Shown in pieces: positions 6,449 through 14,532 of a DNA stretch of 64,000 nucleotides (position 1 is its first letter; each line of letters begins with the position of its first letter). Position numbers and translations under genes: made by a program. The notes under the pieces were generated by a model. The model made no database searches. It was not told where the DNA came from and saw only the letters and a program-made list of their open reading frames with translations. This stretch comes from GCA-002708315 sp963676635 (GTDB lineage: Bacteria; Bacteroidota; Bacteroidia; Bacteroidales; F082), in contig OY781105.1 of NCBI GenBank assembly GCA_963676635.1, positions 4,154,001 to 4,218,000 of the forward strand, given 5' to 3'.

Positions 6449-7921
6449 ATGTCAAAGGCACTGGAAAATATGACTCGTGATGAGCTGATTGCAGAAAATA
6501 GCAGGCTGCGTTTTCAGATCAAAGAATTCCAACGCCTGATATTCGGTAAGAAAAGTGAACGCTTTGTTCCTTTGGCGCATGGCGAAGGACAAATGGCACT
6601 TCCTTTTGATGTTGAACAAAAGCCAGTTGAGCAAGAAGTTCAAACAGAAGAAATAACATATAAGCGTAAAAAGAAAGATCGTGATAATCATCCAGGCCGT
6701 TTTCCTTTACCTGATCACCTTCCTGTTGAAGAGATAATCATAGAGCCTAAAGAAGATACAACAGGCATGAAGTGTATAGGAAAGGAGGTAACAGATAAAC
6801 TTGAACTGGTACCTGCCAAATTATTTATTAAGCGTTATATCCGTCCAAAGTATATTAACACAGAAGATGAAAATAATCTTAACTGCAAAGGCATAATTGG
6901 TGAGCTACCATCATTCCCCATAGAAAAAGGAATAGCCGGAGCTGGATTATTAGCTCAGATCATGATAGATAAATATGTGGATCACCTTCCTATTCACCGC
7001 CAATTACAACGTTACAAACGTGAGGATGTACACATACCGGCAAATACAGTTAACGGATGGCAGGACAGGGTTGCTGAATTAATATCACCATTGTTTGAAA
7101 AACAAAAACAACTGGTACTTGGCCAGGGCTATTTGCAAGTTGATGAATCACCAATCAGGGTGTTGGATAAGAAAACAAAAGGCAAATCACATAACGGGTA
7201 CTACTGGGTATATAACTCACCCTTGCAGAATGCCATGATATTTGATTATCGACAGGGTCGTGGCCGGGAAGGTCCGGGAGAAATGCTCCTTGGATTCAAA
7301 GGATATTTGCAAAGTGATGGTTATAAGGTTTATGATTGGTTTGGTAAGAAACGTGAAATATCGGTCCTTAACTGTTGGGCTCATACACGACGGTATTTTG
7401 AGAAGGCAAAAGATGATGATCAAAAGGCAGCAACTCATGTTCTTACCGAAATACAAAAGCTTTACATGATAGAGAGATTTGCAAGAAATGTCAACCTTAA
7501 TCATGAAGAGAGAAAAGAATTACGTCTTGAACATGCTTTGCCTATCTTAAATGACCTTGGTAAATGGATGGTTGACAAGGTAAAGAGTGCCTTACCACAA
7601 AACCTGCTGGGCAAAGCTTTGAATTACACAATCCCTCGATGGCAAAACTTGCTGGTTTATTTACATGATGGACATCTGGAAATTGACAACAACCTGATTG
7701 AAAATGCAATCCGCCCACTGGCACTTGGCAGAAAGAACTATCTGTTTGCGGGATCCCATGATGCAGCTCAACGTGCAGCTATGTTCTATTCATTTTTTGG
7801 AACATGTCGGCGTCACAACATCAATCCCTTCGATTGGTTGAAAGATGTTCTGGAAAGAATCCCGGATCATAAGGCTAATAAACTTGAAGAGTTGCTACCG
7901 CAGTACTGGAAGAAAGCATAG
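6449..7921 (+). CDS. tnpC: IS66 transposase TnpC (DDE)
   Basis: 490 residues. The N-terminal coiled-coil segment (DELIAENSRLRFQIKEFQ) is followed by the conserved FGKKSERF and a large DDE domain. Catalytic candidates are D232 (QVDESP), D290 (QSDGY) and E418 (NNLIENAIRPLALGRKNYLF). The C-terminus ends in the family signature LKDVLERIPDHKANKLEELL. Cysteines of the usual zinc-finger region are mostly missing (only GMKCIG). The frame is intact, so the enzyme is probably functional. Confidence 0.92.
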   Translation: MSKALENMTRDELIAENSRLRFQIKEFQRLIFGKKSERFVPLAHGEGQMALPFDVEQKPVEQEVQTEEITYKRKKKDRDNHPGRFPLPDHLPVEEIIIEPKEDTTGMKCIGKEVTDKLELVPAKLFIKRYIRPKYINTEDENNLNCKGIIGELPSFPIEKGIAGAGLLAQIMIDKYVDHLPIHRQLQRYKREDVHIPANTVNGWQDRVAELISPLFEKQKQLVLGQGYLQVDESPIRVLDKKTKGKSHNGYYWVYNSPLQNAMIFDYRQGRGREGPGEMLLGFKGYLQSDGYKVYDWFGKKREISVLNCWAHTRRYFEKAKDDDQKAATHVLTEIQKLYMIERFARNVNLNHEERKELRLEHALPILNDLGKWMVDKVKSALPQNLLGKALNYTIPRWQNLLVYLHDGHLEIDNNLIENAIRPLALGRKNYLFAGSHDAAQRAAMFYSFFGTCRRHNINPFDWLKDVLERIPDHKANKLEELLPQYWKKA

Positions 7922-7997
7922 AACAGACTTCTCCACAATCAGCAAATTTATCCTAACCTCCACATATTTTCATGACGAGGTTGGTAGAAGGGATACA

Positions 7998-8104
7998 ATA
8001 GCAATAGTTAGAACTATTATTATAGGTTACTGCATCATTGAAAGGGAATGAAAAAAACTTATTTTAGGCACTATTCTTTGGTTTTGATTAGGGTTGTTAT
8101 TAAA
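7998..8104 (+). repeat. Leader repeat, partial copy D
   Basis: Matches 155-255 (AATAGCAATAGTTAGAAC through TTTGGTTTTGATTAGGGT) and begins exactly at the IS66 right end. This places the IS66 right terminus inside a copy of the leader repeat. The palindromic head and the decayed IS66 part are absent. Confidence 0.75.
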
Positions 8105-8115
8105 GAATAATTCTC

Positions 8116-8136
8116 AATTATAGACTGTCTATAATT
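8116..8136. promoter_or_regulatory. Perfect 21-nt palindrome (operator-like)
   Basis: Arms AATTATAGAC / GTCTATAATT around a central T, perfect over 10 bp per arm. The AT-rich, regulator-site-like design and the position 193 nt before the next ORF suggest a protein-binding site. No adjacent regulator gene is seen. Confidence 0.45.
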
Positions 8137-8211
8137 CGACAAGCCTGATTCAGGTACTCTGTCCTTTTTGTCTTTATGTTTTTGTGTTTTCCTTTTGAGA
8201 TATTAGTATTC

Positions 8212-8289
8212 TGATGCGCATCAAATCCAATCCTGATGCGCATGAGAAACAATCCTGATGCGCATCAGAAACAATTTTGATGCGCATCA
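8212..8289. repeat. Four 12-bp palindromes at exact 22-bp spacing
   Basis: TGATGCGCATCA occurs at 8212, 8256 and 8278. A one-mismatch copy (TGATGCGCATGA) lies at 8234. The starts are exactly 22 bp apart, about two DNA helical turns, so sites would face the same side of the helix. Spacers are partly conserved (GAAACAAT). The array ends 39 nt before ATG 8329. It could be a cooperative operator array or a short tandem repeat. Confidence 0.7.
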
Positions 8290-8328
8290 GACATGTGATT
8301 ACACAAGAGAAAATGAGTAATTACACAA

Positions 8329-8739
8329 ATGATAATAAATGATAACACAAGTGGAAATAATTGGCGATTTAGCGGAAAAATCAAAACTACTCCAAGTAAT
8401 GTGTTTAACATAGCTGATTGCATTGGAGAAATAAACTTATTGAAAGACAGTATTCCTAATAAAGTATTTATTGATAGTTTAGACCGAATATTTAATACTA
8501 TTAATTATCCTGAAATTAAAATTGGGAGAAAGTGCTTTAAGTCAACAAATAGAATCTTTGATGTGTTTAATAAGTCGGTTTACACGTTAAACTTGTTTAA
8601 TAGTATTGAATACAAAGGGAGTACGTATGTTGAGCTGTGCCTGATAAACAAAAAACTAAGAGCTTACATTGTTGTATTAAAATTCAATGATCAAACGAAC
8701 AACATCATTAGCCATTTTGTTAAGTCCCGGATTTATTAA
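8329..8739 (+). CDS. Hypothetical protein
   Basis: 136 residues, no signal peptide or membrane helix, AT-rich codons, 9% Ile and many Asn, and no motif I recognise (contains SLDRIFNTINYPEIKIGRKC and YVELCLINKKLRAYIVVLKF). It lies behind the 22-bp palindrome array, and three ATTACACAA-like words occur at 8297-8349. It could be a small regulator or a degraded gene. Coding status rests on an uninterrupted 411-nt frame with plausible composition. Confidence 0.5.
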   Translation: MIINDNTSGNNWRFSGKIKTTPSNVFNIADCIGEINLLKDSIPNKVFIDSLDRIFNTINYPEIKIGRKCFKSTNRIFDVFNKSVYTLNLFNSIEYKGSTYVELCLINKKLRAYIVVLKFNDQTNNIISHFVKSRIY

Positions 8740-8962
8740 GTAGCAATTTGATGCTGAATACTGTATTTAAACTGGAAAGCATCCTGGAACCCCCATCTTG
8801 GTGTAGTTTCATCCGCCTTGGCGGAAGAAACGTGCAACAACCTCCAAATATTGCACATATAATTCTGTACAATAACTGTTTAATTGTAATTAGATGATAG
8901 GCGAGCGTAGTTACACCTGTCTAACTACGCACAGTACCGATTTGCATCAGTGTTATATCCGA
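8740..8962. other. Intergenic region with small palindromes, no gene
   Basis: Contains the perfect palindrome TCCGCCTTGGCGGA (8812-8825) and an inverted repeat GCGTAGTTA / TAACTACGC (8905-8930). The latter is a looser relative of the 23-nt hairpins elsewhere in the island. No convincing ORF was found. Confidence 0.6.
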
Positions 8963-9167
8963 ATAACCCCTGTAGGGACACCCCTTTGTGGGTGTCCGCT
9001 TTGATGTTCCAATAGTCTCCTCAAACCTCAAGCAGGTGTAACTACCTTTTACCAAATAATCAAGTTAACCCACAATAATAGTTATTCAATAATATATTAT
9101 CTTTACGATGCATACGGACGTAAGCTGTGAAAACAAACCTGATCCGATGGCACACTCAATAGTACAA
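8963..9167 (+). repeat. Dispersed ~205-bp repeat R2, uninterrupted copy
   Basis: Matches 14533-14676 joined to 15662-15731, where an IS982 interrupts it. It includes the hairpin GGACACCC / GGGTGTCC (8976-8997), an AT-rich stretch ending in TATCTTTA (9098-9105) and the word AAACAAACCTGATCCGATGG. No protein is evident. Confidence 0.75.
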
Positions 9168-9179
9168 TTGTTTATATGA

Positions 9180-9310
9180 GTAATTTTATTTCCAATAGTA
9201 ATGAATTTGACTATGCTAGCTACCGAAGGAAAGGTAATACCGGAAATTGGTATAATTGTGCTTAATAATTGTTTTTGTGATATGAGAGAGCGTAGTTGCA
9301 AACTACGCTC
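9180..9310 (+). repeat. 131-bp palindrome-ended element, copy 1
   Basis: This 131-bp sequence recurs with the same length at 11386-11516 and 13564-13694. It starts GTAATTTTATTTCC and ends in a perfect hairpin (arms GAGCGTAGTT / AACTACGCTC, loop GCA; 9288-9310). Here it lies in intergenic DNA. In the other two copies it interrupts an Rhs frame, which defines its left border. Confidence 0.75.
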
Positions 9311-9420
9311 AGTGGGGGAGCTTAATAGATTTAATAAAGCCGTCAATAACTGAAAGGATATGTCCTTTGTCGGTATCTTCCATCTTCTCAATTTCATTGA
9401 GTCGTTTAAGCTCCTCCCAT
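9309..9420 (-). pseudogene. Possible C-terminal fragment of an XRE-type regulator
   Basis: On the minus strand the frame reads WEELKRLNEIEKMEDTDKGH then ILSVIDGFIKSIKLPH, and stops inside the 131-bp element's hairpin. The pattern (basic helix, ...EKM..TDK..ILS.IDGFI) resembles C-termini of Bacteroidota XRE-family regulators. It lacks the HTH and any start. This is a weak call from composition only. Confidence 0.3.
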
Positions 9421-9580
9421 AAACATAGCGAGTCCCCAGACTCGTGCAATAGAAATTAAAATAACCCATTGGCGGAACCCCTACCAACTAATTCTTGGTT
9501 CAATATTGAAGGAATAATAACCTTGCTGAGTGTAGGGGAAATTGACCTTAAAAATTGGACTTTTTATTCGCCTTTTGGTT

Positions 9581-9665
9581 TTACACAATTAGTTTCTGAA
9601 GTTTGTTGGCTTTGTGGTGCGGGATTCTTTTCAACGCATCTTTTAGTTGTCGAGGGTAGTCGGAT
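9581..9665 (-). pseudogene. Possible IS66 TnpC C-terminal remnant
   Basis: The minus strand encodes RQLKDALKRIPHHKANKLQK before TAA (9581-9583). This closely resembles the intact TnpC C-terminus (WLKDVLERIPDHKANKLEEL, 7840-7900). The frame is the same as that of the ATPase gene upstream on this strand and is open right up to the ATPase stop at 9722. The rest of the transposase is missing. Confidence 0.45.
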
Positions 9666-9721
9666 TTGGTGGGTGTACTAGGATTATTGTGGATTTCTTC
9701 TAAAATATGTTTGATGTGAGA

Positions 9722-10879
9722 TTACTCGAATAGCTTATATACATTTCTCCAATTTATTATTTCAGTACCGTTGCTTCTTTTTTGTTCAATATCTCCCGAG
9801 TAAACAAGTATAGCTTTTTTGCTACCGCTAAGCTTTTGCCAATAACTAAGGCTCTTAAAAAAACTATTCAGAATAGTTTTGCCCGATTTTATTTCAAGAG
9901 GTATGCTCTCATTCGACACTTCAATAATTAAATCTATTTCCCTGCCTGTTTTGTCTCTCCAATAATAAAATTCAGGCTTTTCGGTCATTGATTGTTGTAT
10001 TTTAACGAATTCTGAAACCACCATTGTTTCAAATATTGCACCTTTAAGCGGGTGTAATTCCAATACTTCTCTTGAATTAATGCCAAGTAATGAGCAAACG
10101 ATACCGGGATCATAAAAATAAAGCTTTGGTCTTTTTACAATTGTTTTATTGAAGTTTTTATGATACGGCTTAAGCAGAAAAACCAGAAAGCTTTGTTCAA
10201 GTACTGATACCCACGATTGAACAGTTTTTAGATCAATTCCCAACTCAACAGACAACGAATTGTAATTTAGTTCCTGTCCGCTACGACCGGCAAGCAAACG
10301 TATAAACTTTTCAAAATGTATAAGACTATTAATATTTTTAATTTGTCGTACATCTCTCTCGATATAGCTACGAATGTAATTAGGATACCATAGATTATAA
10401 GGAATCGCCTGATCGTGAACAGGTGGGTAAAAGCCATCTAACATAAAGAATAACGAGTCGTTTTGTGCTGTTTTATTTTTTAATTCATGATAGCTAAATG
10501 GCAATAATTGCAAATATGCAACCCTTCCAGCCAATGATTGGGAAATACTCTTATTAAGCAGAAAATTGTTTGAGCCGGTAAGGATAAACATCCCTTTTTT
10601 ACGTGACTTGTCAACTATATCCTGAATATATGAAAATAGTGATGGTGCCTTTTGCGCCTCATCAATAATAAGCCCCTCATTAAACTGACTAAGAAAACCC
10701 ATTGGGTCTTCAGTTGCAAAATTCAGGTTTGCAGGTATTTCAAGGTTTACATAAGATTTTTTTGGAAATAACTTTTTTACCAATGTTGTTTTTCCCGACT
10801 GACGAGGACCAATAACAGCAACCACCTTAAAGTGTGGGGCTAATTCAAGTAATAATTTCGATGAATCTCTTTTAATCAT
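9722..10879 (-). CDS. AAA-family ATPase with DUF4143 domain
   Basis: An ATG at 10879 (MIKRDSSK) is preferred over the upstream ATG at 10915, because family members begin at this point and the extra 12 residues are Phe-rich. The 385-residue protein has Walker A GPRQSGKTT (~24-32), Walker B LIIDEAQ (~70-76), sensor ILTGSNNFLL, a winged-helix segment (ELGIDLKTVQSWVSVLEQSF) and a C-terminal nuclease-like DUF4143 part (YWRDKTGREIDLIIEV, PLEIKSGKT). Such proteins are common in accessory regions of Bacteroidota. Their role is unsettled, with DNA binding or defence suggested. It appears intact and monocistronic. Confidence 0.88.
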   Translation of the reverse strand: MIKRDSSKLLLELAPHFKVVAVIGPRQSGKTTLVKKLFPKKSYVNLEIPANLNFATEDPMGFLSQFNEGLIIDEAQKAPSLFSYIQDIVDKSRKKGMFILTGSNNFLLNKSISQSLAGRVAYLQLLPFSYHELKNKTAQNDSLFFMLDGFYPPVHDQAIPYNLWYPNYIRSYIERDVRQIKNINSLIHFEKFIRLLAGRSGQELNYNSLSVELGIDLKTVQSWVSVLEQSFLVFLLKPYHKNFNKTIVKRPKLYFYDPGIVCSLLGINSREVLELHPLKGAIFETMVVSEFVKIQQSMTEKPEFYYWRDKTGREIDLIIEVSNESIPLEIKSGKTILNSFFKSLSYWQKLSGSKKAILVYSGDIEQKRSNGTEIINWRNVYKLFE

Positions 10880-11161
10880 AAACAAAAATAGGAAAAATAT
10901 GGAATCTAATTCCATTTTATTCTGGAAATTTTCATTTTAATGCTGCTTTGGGGCTGTATGGTTGAAGCTATGTGTTCAATGTTCAACGTTCTATTGCAAT
11001 ATTTTGTTTGCCTTCCTTAAAATATCAATTATTTTATAAAAGTATTTTATATCAATATCTGGCAGAGAGTGTTTAATCCTTTCATAAAAACATTAAATAC
11101 TAATTGGATATAATAATCATTTCATTGGAAGAATAATATTCTATATAGCATACTCTATCAG
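10880..11161. other. Intergenic region with one short decayed frame
   Basis: About 280 bp, AT-rich. On the minus strand 10991-11086 reads YERIKHSLPDIDIKYFYKII then DILRKANKILQ and stops. This may be the tail of a lost gene, but it has no start and no recognisable family. Nothing else was seen. Confidence 0.4.
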
Positions 11162-11385
11162 AACAAATCCCTATCTTTACCACAAAAAGCAACACAATCA
11201 TAGAAGCAAATAAACAAATATCAACCACAGAACACACAGCCAGTAATGTGTTTGCACTTGGACTGTCTTATTTCATCATCACCCCCGAGGGCCGTGCCAT
11301 ACCCGATTCCTCAGGCAACTACACATACCAGTACTATTTAAAAGATCATCTGGGCAACACACGTGTAACATACACCCAAAAAGGG
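11162..11385 (+). pseudogene. Rhs core stub, copy E
   Basis: Begins at the conserved boundary word (11162-11181). It continues in an open frame: NKQISTTEHTASNVFALGL, then DFIITPEGRAIPDSSGN-like sequence and YQYYLKDHLGNTRVTYTQKG. It is interrupted after QKG by the 131-bp element, where intact copy C continues DVLQDNNYYPFGL. A GTG (11248) could start a 126-residue chimeric ORF through the element, but this is probably not functional. Confidence 0.7.
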
Positions 11386-11516
11386 GTAATTTTATTTCCA
11401 ATAGTAATGAATTTGACTATACTAGCTACCGAAGGAAAGGTAATACCGGAAATTGATTTAATTATGGATAATAATTGTTTTTATAATATGAAGGAGCGTA
11501 GTTGCAAACTACGCTC
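11386..11516 (+). repeat. 131-bp palindrome-ended element, copy 2
   Basis: Second copy, with a few substitutions relative to 9180-9310. It ends in the same 23-nt hairpin (11494-11516). It interrupts Rhs copy E immediately after the codons for YTQKG. Confidence 0.75.
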
Positions 11517-11803
11517 AGTGTGGGGTGGATTACCTTTGCACGCTAAATTCCTTAGCCTAAAGCTTGAGCCAGTTGAAGTGGAGAACAAATTTTTAAAAAT
11601 CCTGCATTTTCAAACAAAACTACAATAATACATATGTTTACACGCGGCATGTTTGAAATGATTGATATAATGATAGATATAAAATATGCTGACAAGAAAA
11701 CCTATCATAAATAATAGGTTTGATACCTACCATATCAGGGAGTTGTTTAGTGTTATAAAGAGTTGTATGTTTGACACTTAGTTTATTATAAAATTCGAAC
11801 AAT

Positions 11804-13144
11804 ATGAAGAAAATTTTACTTTTTATTTTAATTATCGGACTTAACATTTCAAGTTACGCCCAGTTGTGTTTGCCTAACGGAGTTATTTTTTCGAATCAGG
11901 AGGATATAGATAATTTTTCTACAATCTATCCATCTTGTACAAAGATAATTGGAAATGTAGAAGTAACTGGTGATAACATAACTAACCTAAATGGTTTGAG
12001 CCAGATCAATCAAACAATGAGCTCCTTTTCTGTAACAAATACCACATTGCTTACAACGCTTGAAGGCTTAAACAACCTTGATTCTGTTGGCGGAAACTTA
12101 AGCTTCAGTAATAATTTAGGATTAACAGATGTCACAGCTTTGGGAGAAATCGCTTATGTTCCTGGTGATCTTCAATTTATTGATTGTCCGCTAATTGAAG
12201 ATCTTGAAGGTGTTCATAATATTACAAAAGTTGATGGGTTTGTTGATTTGATGTTTTTGAATACTTTAAAGAATCTGCATGCATTACGAAATCTGGAATA
12301 TGTTGGAGAATATCTTTCGTTAGAAGGATTAAGTTATGTGAAAAATCTTGAAGGTTTGGATAATATTGATAGCTTAGGTGGATTAGCCTATGTGTATTGT
12401 GATAGTATACAAAGTTTTTCAGGAATAAACCAAAATATAAGTTTTATTGGAAATTTATTATTAGTGTATAACCCTGCCTTTAATAGCTTTGAAGGTATTG
12501 AAGGGATCAACACCTTTTCCAGCTTGCAAATAAGTGATAATGATAATCTTGTTAGTTTGTCAGGTTTACAGAACATAACACATATTTATGGGGGTCTTGT
12601 TATTGAAGGTAATGATTTACTCAACAATTTATCTGGTTTGGAAAATCTAGTAACAGTAAATGGGGTAATAATTGTTTCACACCACTCTAATTTAAATACA
12701 CTTATTGGTATCGAAAATATAAGAGCATCATCAATAGAAAAAATTATGATTTTTGATAATTCTAATTTAAGTGAATGCGAAGTAAAAAGTGTTTGTGATT
12801 ACATTGCAATTCCTACGTCTGTTGTGACAGCTTATGATAATTCGGAGGGTTGCAGTTCAGTGGCAGAAATTGATACTGCTTGTGCTTATGCTAGTATTAA
12901 CACAATGAGTTTTGAAGAATTGTATCACATATATCCCCAGCCTGCAAGTAATAGGTTAAATATAGACAGGTATAATGGCTCTGAAATTGAAAATGTAAAA
13001 ATCTATAATCAAATGGGTAGTCTGCTTATTAATATCTCAGAGCCCGGCAAAACAATAGATATTACTTTATTAAAGCCAGGCATGTATGTCATTGAGATTG
13101 ATTCAGGTAGCAAAAAATACCGCAGAAAGTTAATAGTGATATAG
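11804..13144 (+). CDS. Secreted Receptor-L/leucine-rich-like protein with T9SS type A domain
   Basis: 446 residues. A cleavable signal peptide (MKKILLFILIIGLNISSYAQ) leads into about 300 residues of irregular L-rich repeats of the form NLSGLENLVTVNGVIIVSHH (GL.N...V.G.L.I....L..L.GL). These match receptor-L-domain-like repeats found in Bacteroidota surface proteins. Residues ~370-446 form a type IX sorting domain (YPQPASNRLNI, YNQMGSLL, LKPGMYVIEI, ending YRRKLIVI). It should be exported across the outer membrane and attached to the surface. It is flanked by Rhs stubs and stands alone. Confidence 0.85.
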   Translation: MKKILLFILIIGLNISSYAQLCLPNGVIFSNQEDIDNFSTIYPSCTKIIGNVEVTGDNITNLNGLSQINQTMSSFSVTNTTLLTTLEGLNNLDSVGGNLSFSNNLGLTDVTALGEIAYVPGDLQFIDCPLIEDLEGVHNITKVDGFVDLMFLNTLKNLHALRNLEYVGEYLSLEGLSYVKNLEGLDNIDSLGGLAYVYCDSIQSFSGINQNISFIGNLLLVYNPAFNSFEGIEGINTFSSLQISDNDNLVSLSGLQNITHIYGGLVIEGNDLLNNLSGLENLVTVNGVIIVSHHSNLNTLIGIENIRASSIEKIMIFDNSNLSECEVKSVCDYIAIPTSVVTAYDNSEGCSSVAEIDTACAYASINTMSFEELYHIYPQPASNRLNIDRYNGSEIENVKIYNQMGSLLINISEPGKTIDITLLKPGMYVIEIDSGSKKYRRKLIVI

Positions 13145-13333
13145 ATTGGTTAGTGCCTTATTCGGTGTAAGGGGGTATTGGAATGCACAGGCTTTTGTAT
13201 TGACCAGAGTTTTTCTTAACCGATATCGCAGAGAAAAACCCTCCCCAAACAGGGAATATTAGAAAATTTTTAATTTTTTGTTGAAAGGTAAAGATAAAAG
13301 TACTTAAGCGCTTTTATCTAAACCGCACATATC
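13145..13333. other. Short intergenic region without features
   Basis: 190 bp. A weak stem (GTTTTTCT / AGAAAAAC, around 13209-13245) could terminate the upstream gene, but it is not followed by a T run on either strand. No ORF was seen. Confidence 0.4.
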
Positions 13334-13563
13334 ATTACCAACAAATCCCTATCTTTACCACAAAAAGCAATACAGTCATAGAAGCAAATAAACAAATATC
13401 AACTACAGAATATGCAGCCAGTAATGTGTTTGCACTTGGGATGCCTGATTTCATCATCACCCCCGAGGGCCGTGCCATACCCGATTCTTCAGGCAACTTC
13501 ACATACCAGTACTATTTAAAAGATCACCTGGGTAACACCCGCGCAACATACACCCAAAAAGGG
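13334..13563 (+). pseudogene. Rhs core stub, copy F
   Basis: Begins with ATTACC plus the boundary word (to 13359). It encodes the same segment as copy E (NKQISTTEYAASNVFALG... YLKDHLGNTRATYTQKG) and breaks at the same codon, where the third 131-bp element starts. Sharing this breakpoint means E and F derive from one composite unit that was copied. Confidence 0.7.
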
Positions 13564-13694
13564 GTAATTTTGTTTACAATAGTAATGAATTTGACTATGC
13601 TAGCTACCGAAGGAAAGATAATACCGGAAATTGGTATAATTGTGCATAATAATTGTTTTTGTGATATGAGAGAGCGTAGTTGCAAACTACGCTC
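13564..13694 (+). repeat. 131-bp palindrome-ended element, copy 3
   Basis: Third copy, same length. It carries the terminal hairpin at 13672-13694 and interrupts Rhs copy F after YTQKG. Its internal sequence is closer to copy 1 (9180) than to copy 2. Confidence 0.75.
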
Positions 13695-13760
13695 AGGGGG
13701 GAATCCATAAAAGCGACAAGTCGTTTTTTGCTCAAGCCGCCTTGCAATAACCCACCCCTA

Positions 13761-14175
13761 CCTCCTTCTCAGCCTAAGGCTGATACGGCGGTTAAAAAAG
13801 GACTGGGTTACTGGTGTATTGCTGATATTTATCCATGCTCCTGGCATCAACAAACCCTAAAGGATTGTTTTGTGGGTGATGTTTTAAAACCTGGTAGGTT
13901 CCTGAATTCCAAACAACCCACAATGTTCCGATACCCACCCGGCCGTATCTACATAATTAGTCAGAACTACCGGAGTTGGGAATGGCGGGCCTCTTATGGT
14001 TAAGTGGATTTTTAGAAGTGTAGCGTTAGAGAAATGGAGAAGCTCCGAAGAACGAGCAGATCACTCCATTGAACTTACGCTACATCCGCCTCAGGCGGAC
14101 TTAAGCAGAAGAAGCCCATGATTTTTTGCCTTGCCCGCCATTGACCGCCGTATCAGCCTTAGGCTGAGAAGGAGG
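13761..14175. repeat. ~415-bp element bounded by perfect 32-bp inverted repeats
   Basis: 13761-13792 (starts CCTCCTTCTCAGCCTAAGGC) and 14144-14175 are perfect reverse complements over 32 bp. The interior has no credible gene. It includes most of a dispersed ~220-bp repeat (13908-14130), whose inverted copy is at 62725-62944, and the palindrome TCCGCCT-C-AGGCGGA (14085-14099). The structure resembles a MITE-like element or a structured RNA, but no target duplication was identified. Confidence 0.6.
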
Positions 14176-14532
14176 TCGTAGCCTTGGCGCTGTGTCCGCT
14201 GCAAGCTGATAGGAGGGTTGTTTACTTTTTTATCAAGAACTGCGAAGCAATCATGAACTCCAATAAAAATAAAAAAGCTGTGAGTAAAAAACGTAAAAGC
14301 CTTGCGGCTTGAGTAAAAATTTCTTATGCAATTTTATCGATTTCCTTTAAATTAATAGAAAGCATCTGGGTGCTTTTTATTTGGGGTTTCTTAAATCATT
14401 CGCAATGCAAAGCCCACAAAAACAGGCCAGGCTTTCAGCCTTAATACATACTTCAACCTGGACATAGGGCTTCCGCCCTATGCTATTACAGGACGCCCTT
14501 TCAGGGCTTTAATCAAGGTTGGGGTGGTTAAG
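14176..14532. other. Intergenic region with REP-like hairpins
   Basis: No supported gene. It contains AAAGCA-TCTGGG-TGCTTTTT (14359-14378, terminator-like), CATAGGG-CTTCCG-CCCTATG (14463-14482) and GCCC-TTTCA-GGGC (14495-14507). The segment around CCCACAAAAACAGGCCAGGC (14410) recurs at 63139 in the same orientation, marking another dispersed intergenic repeat. Confidence 0.55.

Larger units (their letters stand above)
5598..7997 (+). mobile_element. IS66-family insertion sequence, complete
   Basis: 2400 bp bounded by 24-bp imperfect inverted repeats at 5598-5621 (TGTAACCCTTCTACCAACCC...) and 7974-7997, with two mismatches. It carries the three IS66 genes in order (tnpA, tnpB, tnpC) on one strand, all intact. 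IS66 elements usually make 8-bp target duplications, but the flanks here (left ...GCAATATT, right ATAGCAAT...) do not match. The right flank is a piece of the leader repeat. A recombination event after insertion is likely. Confidence 0.9.

Noticed and set aside
8212..8289. CRISPR array interpretation of the 22-bp periodic repeat
   Set aside because: Repeats are only 12 bp with ~10-bp partly conserved spacers and there are no cas genes. A direct operator-like or tandem repeat is more likely.
9469..9681. 70-codon plus-strand frame
   Set aside because: The opposite strand carries an IS66 TnpC-like tail in the same stretch. The plus frame has no recognisable feature.
13680..14003. 107-codon frame across the Rhs stub end and the inverted-repeat element
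   Set aside because: It starts inside the hairpin and crosses the 32-bp inverted repeat and a dispersed repeat. No motif is present and the frame is not kept in the other repeat copy.
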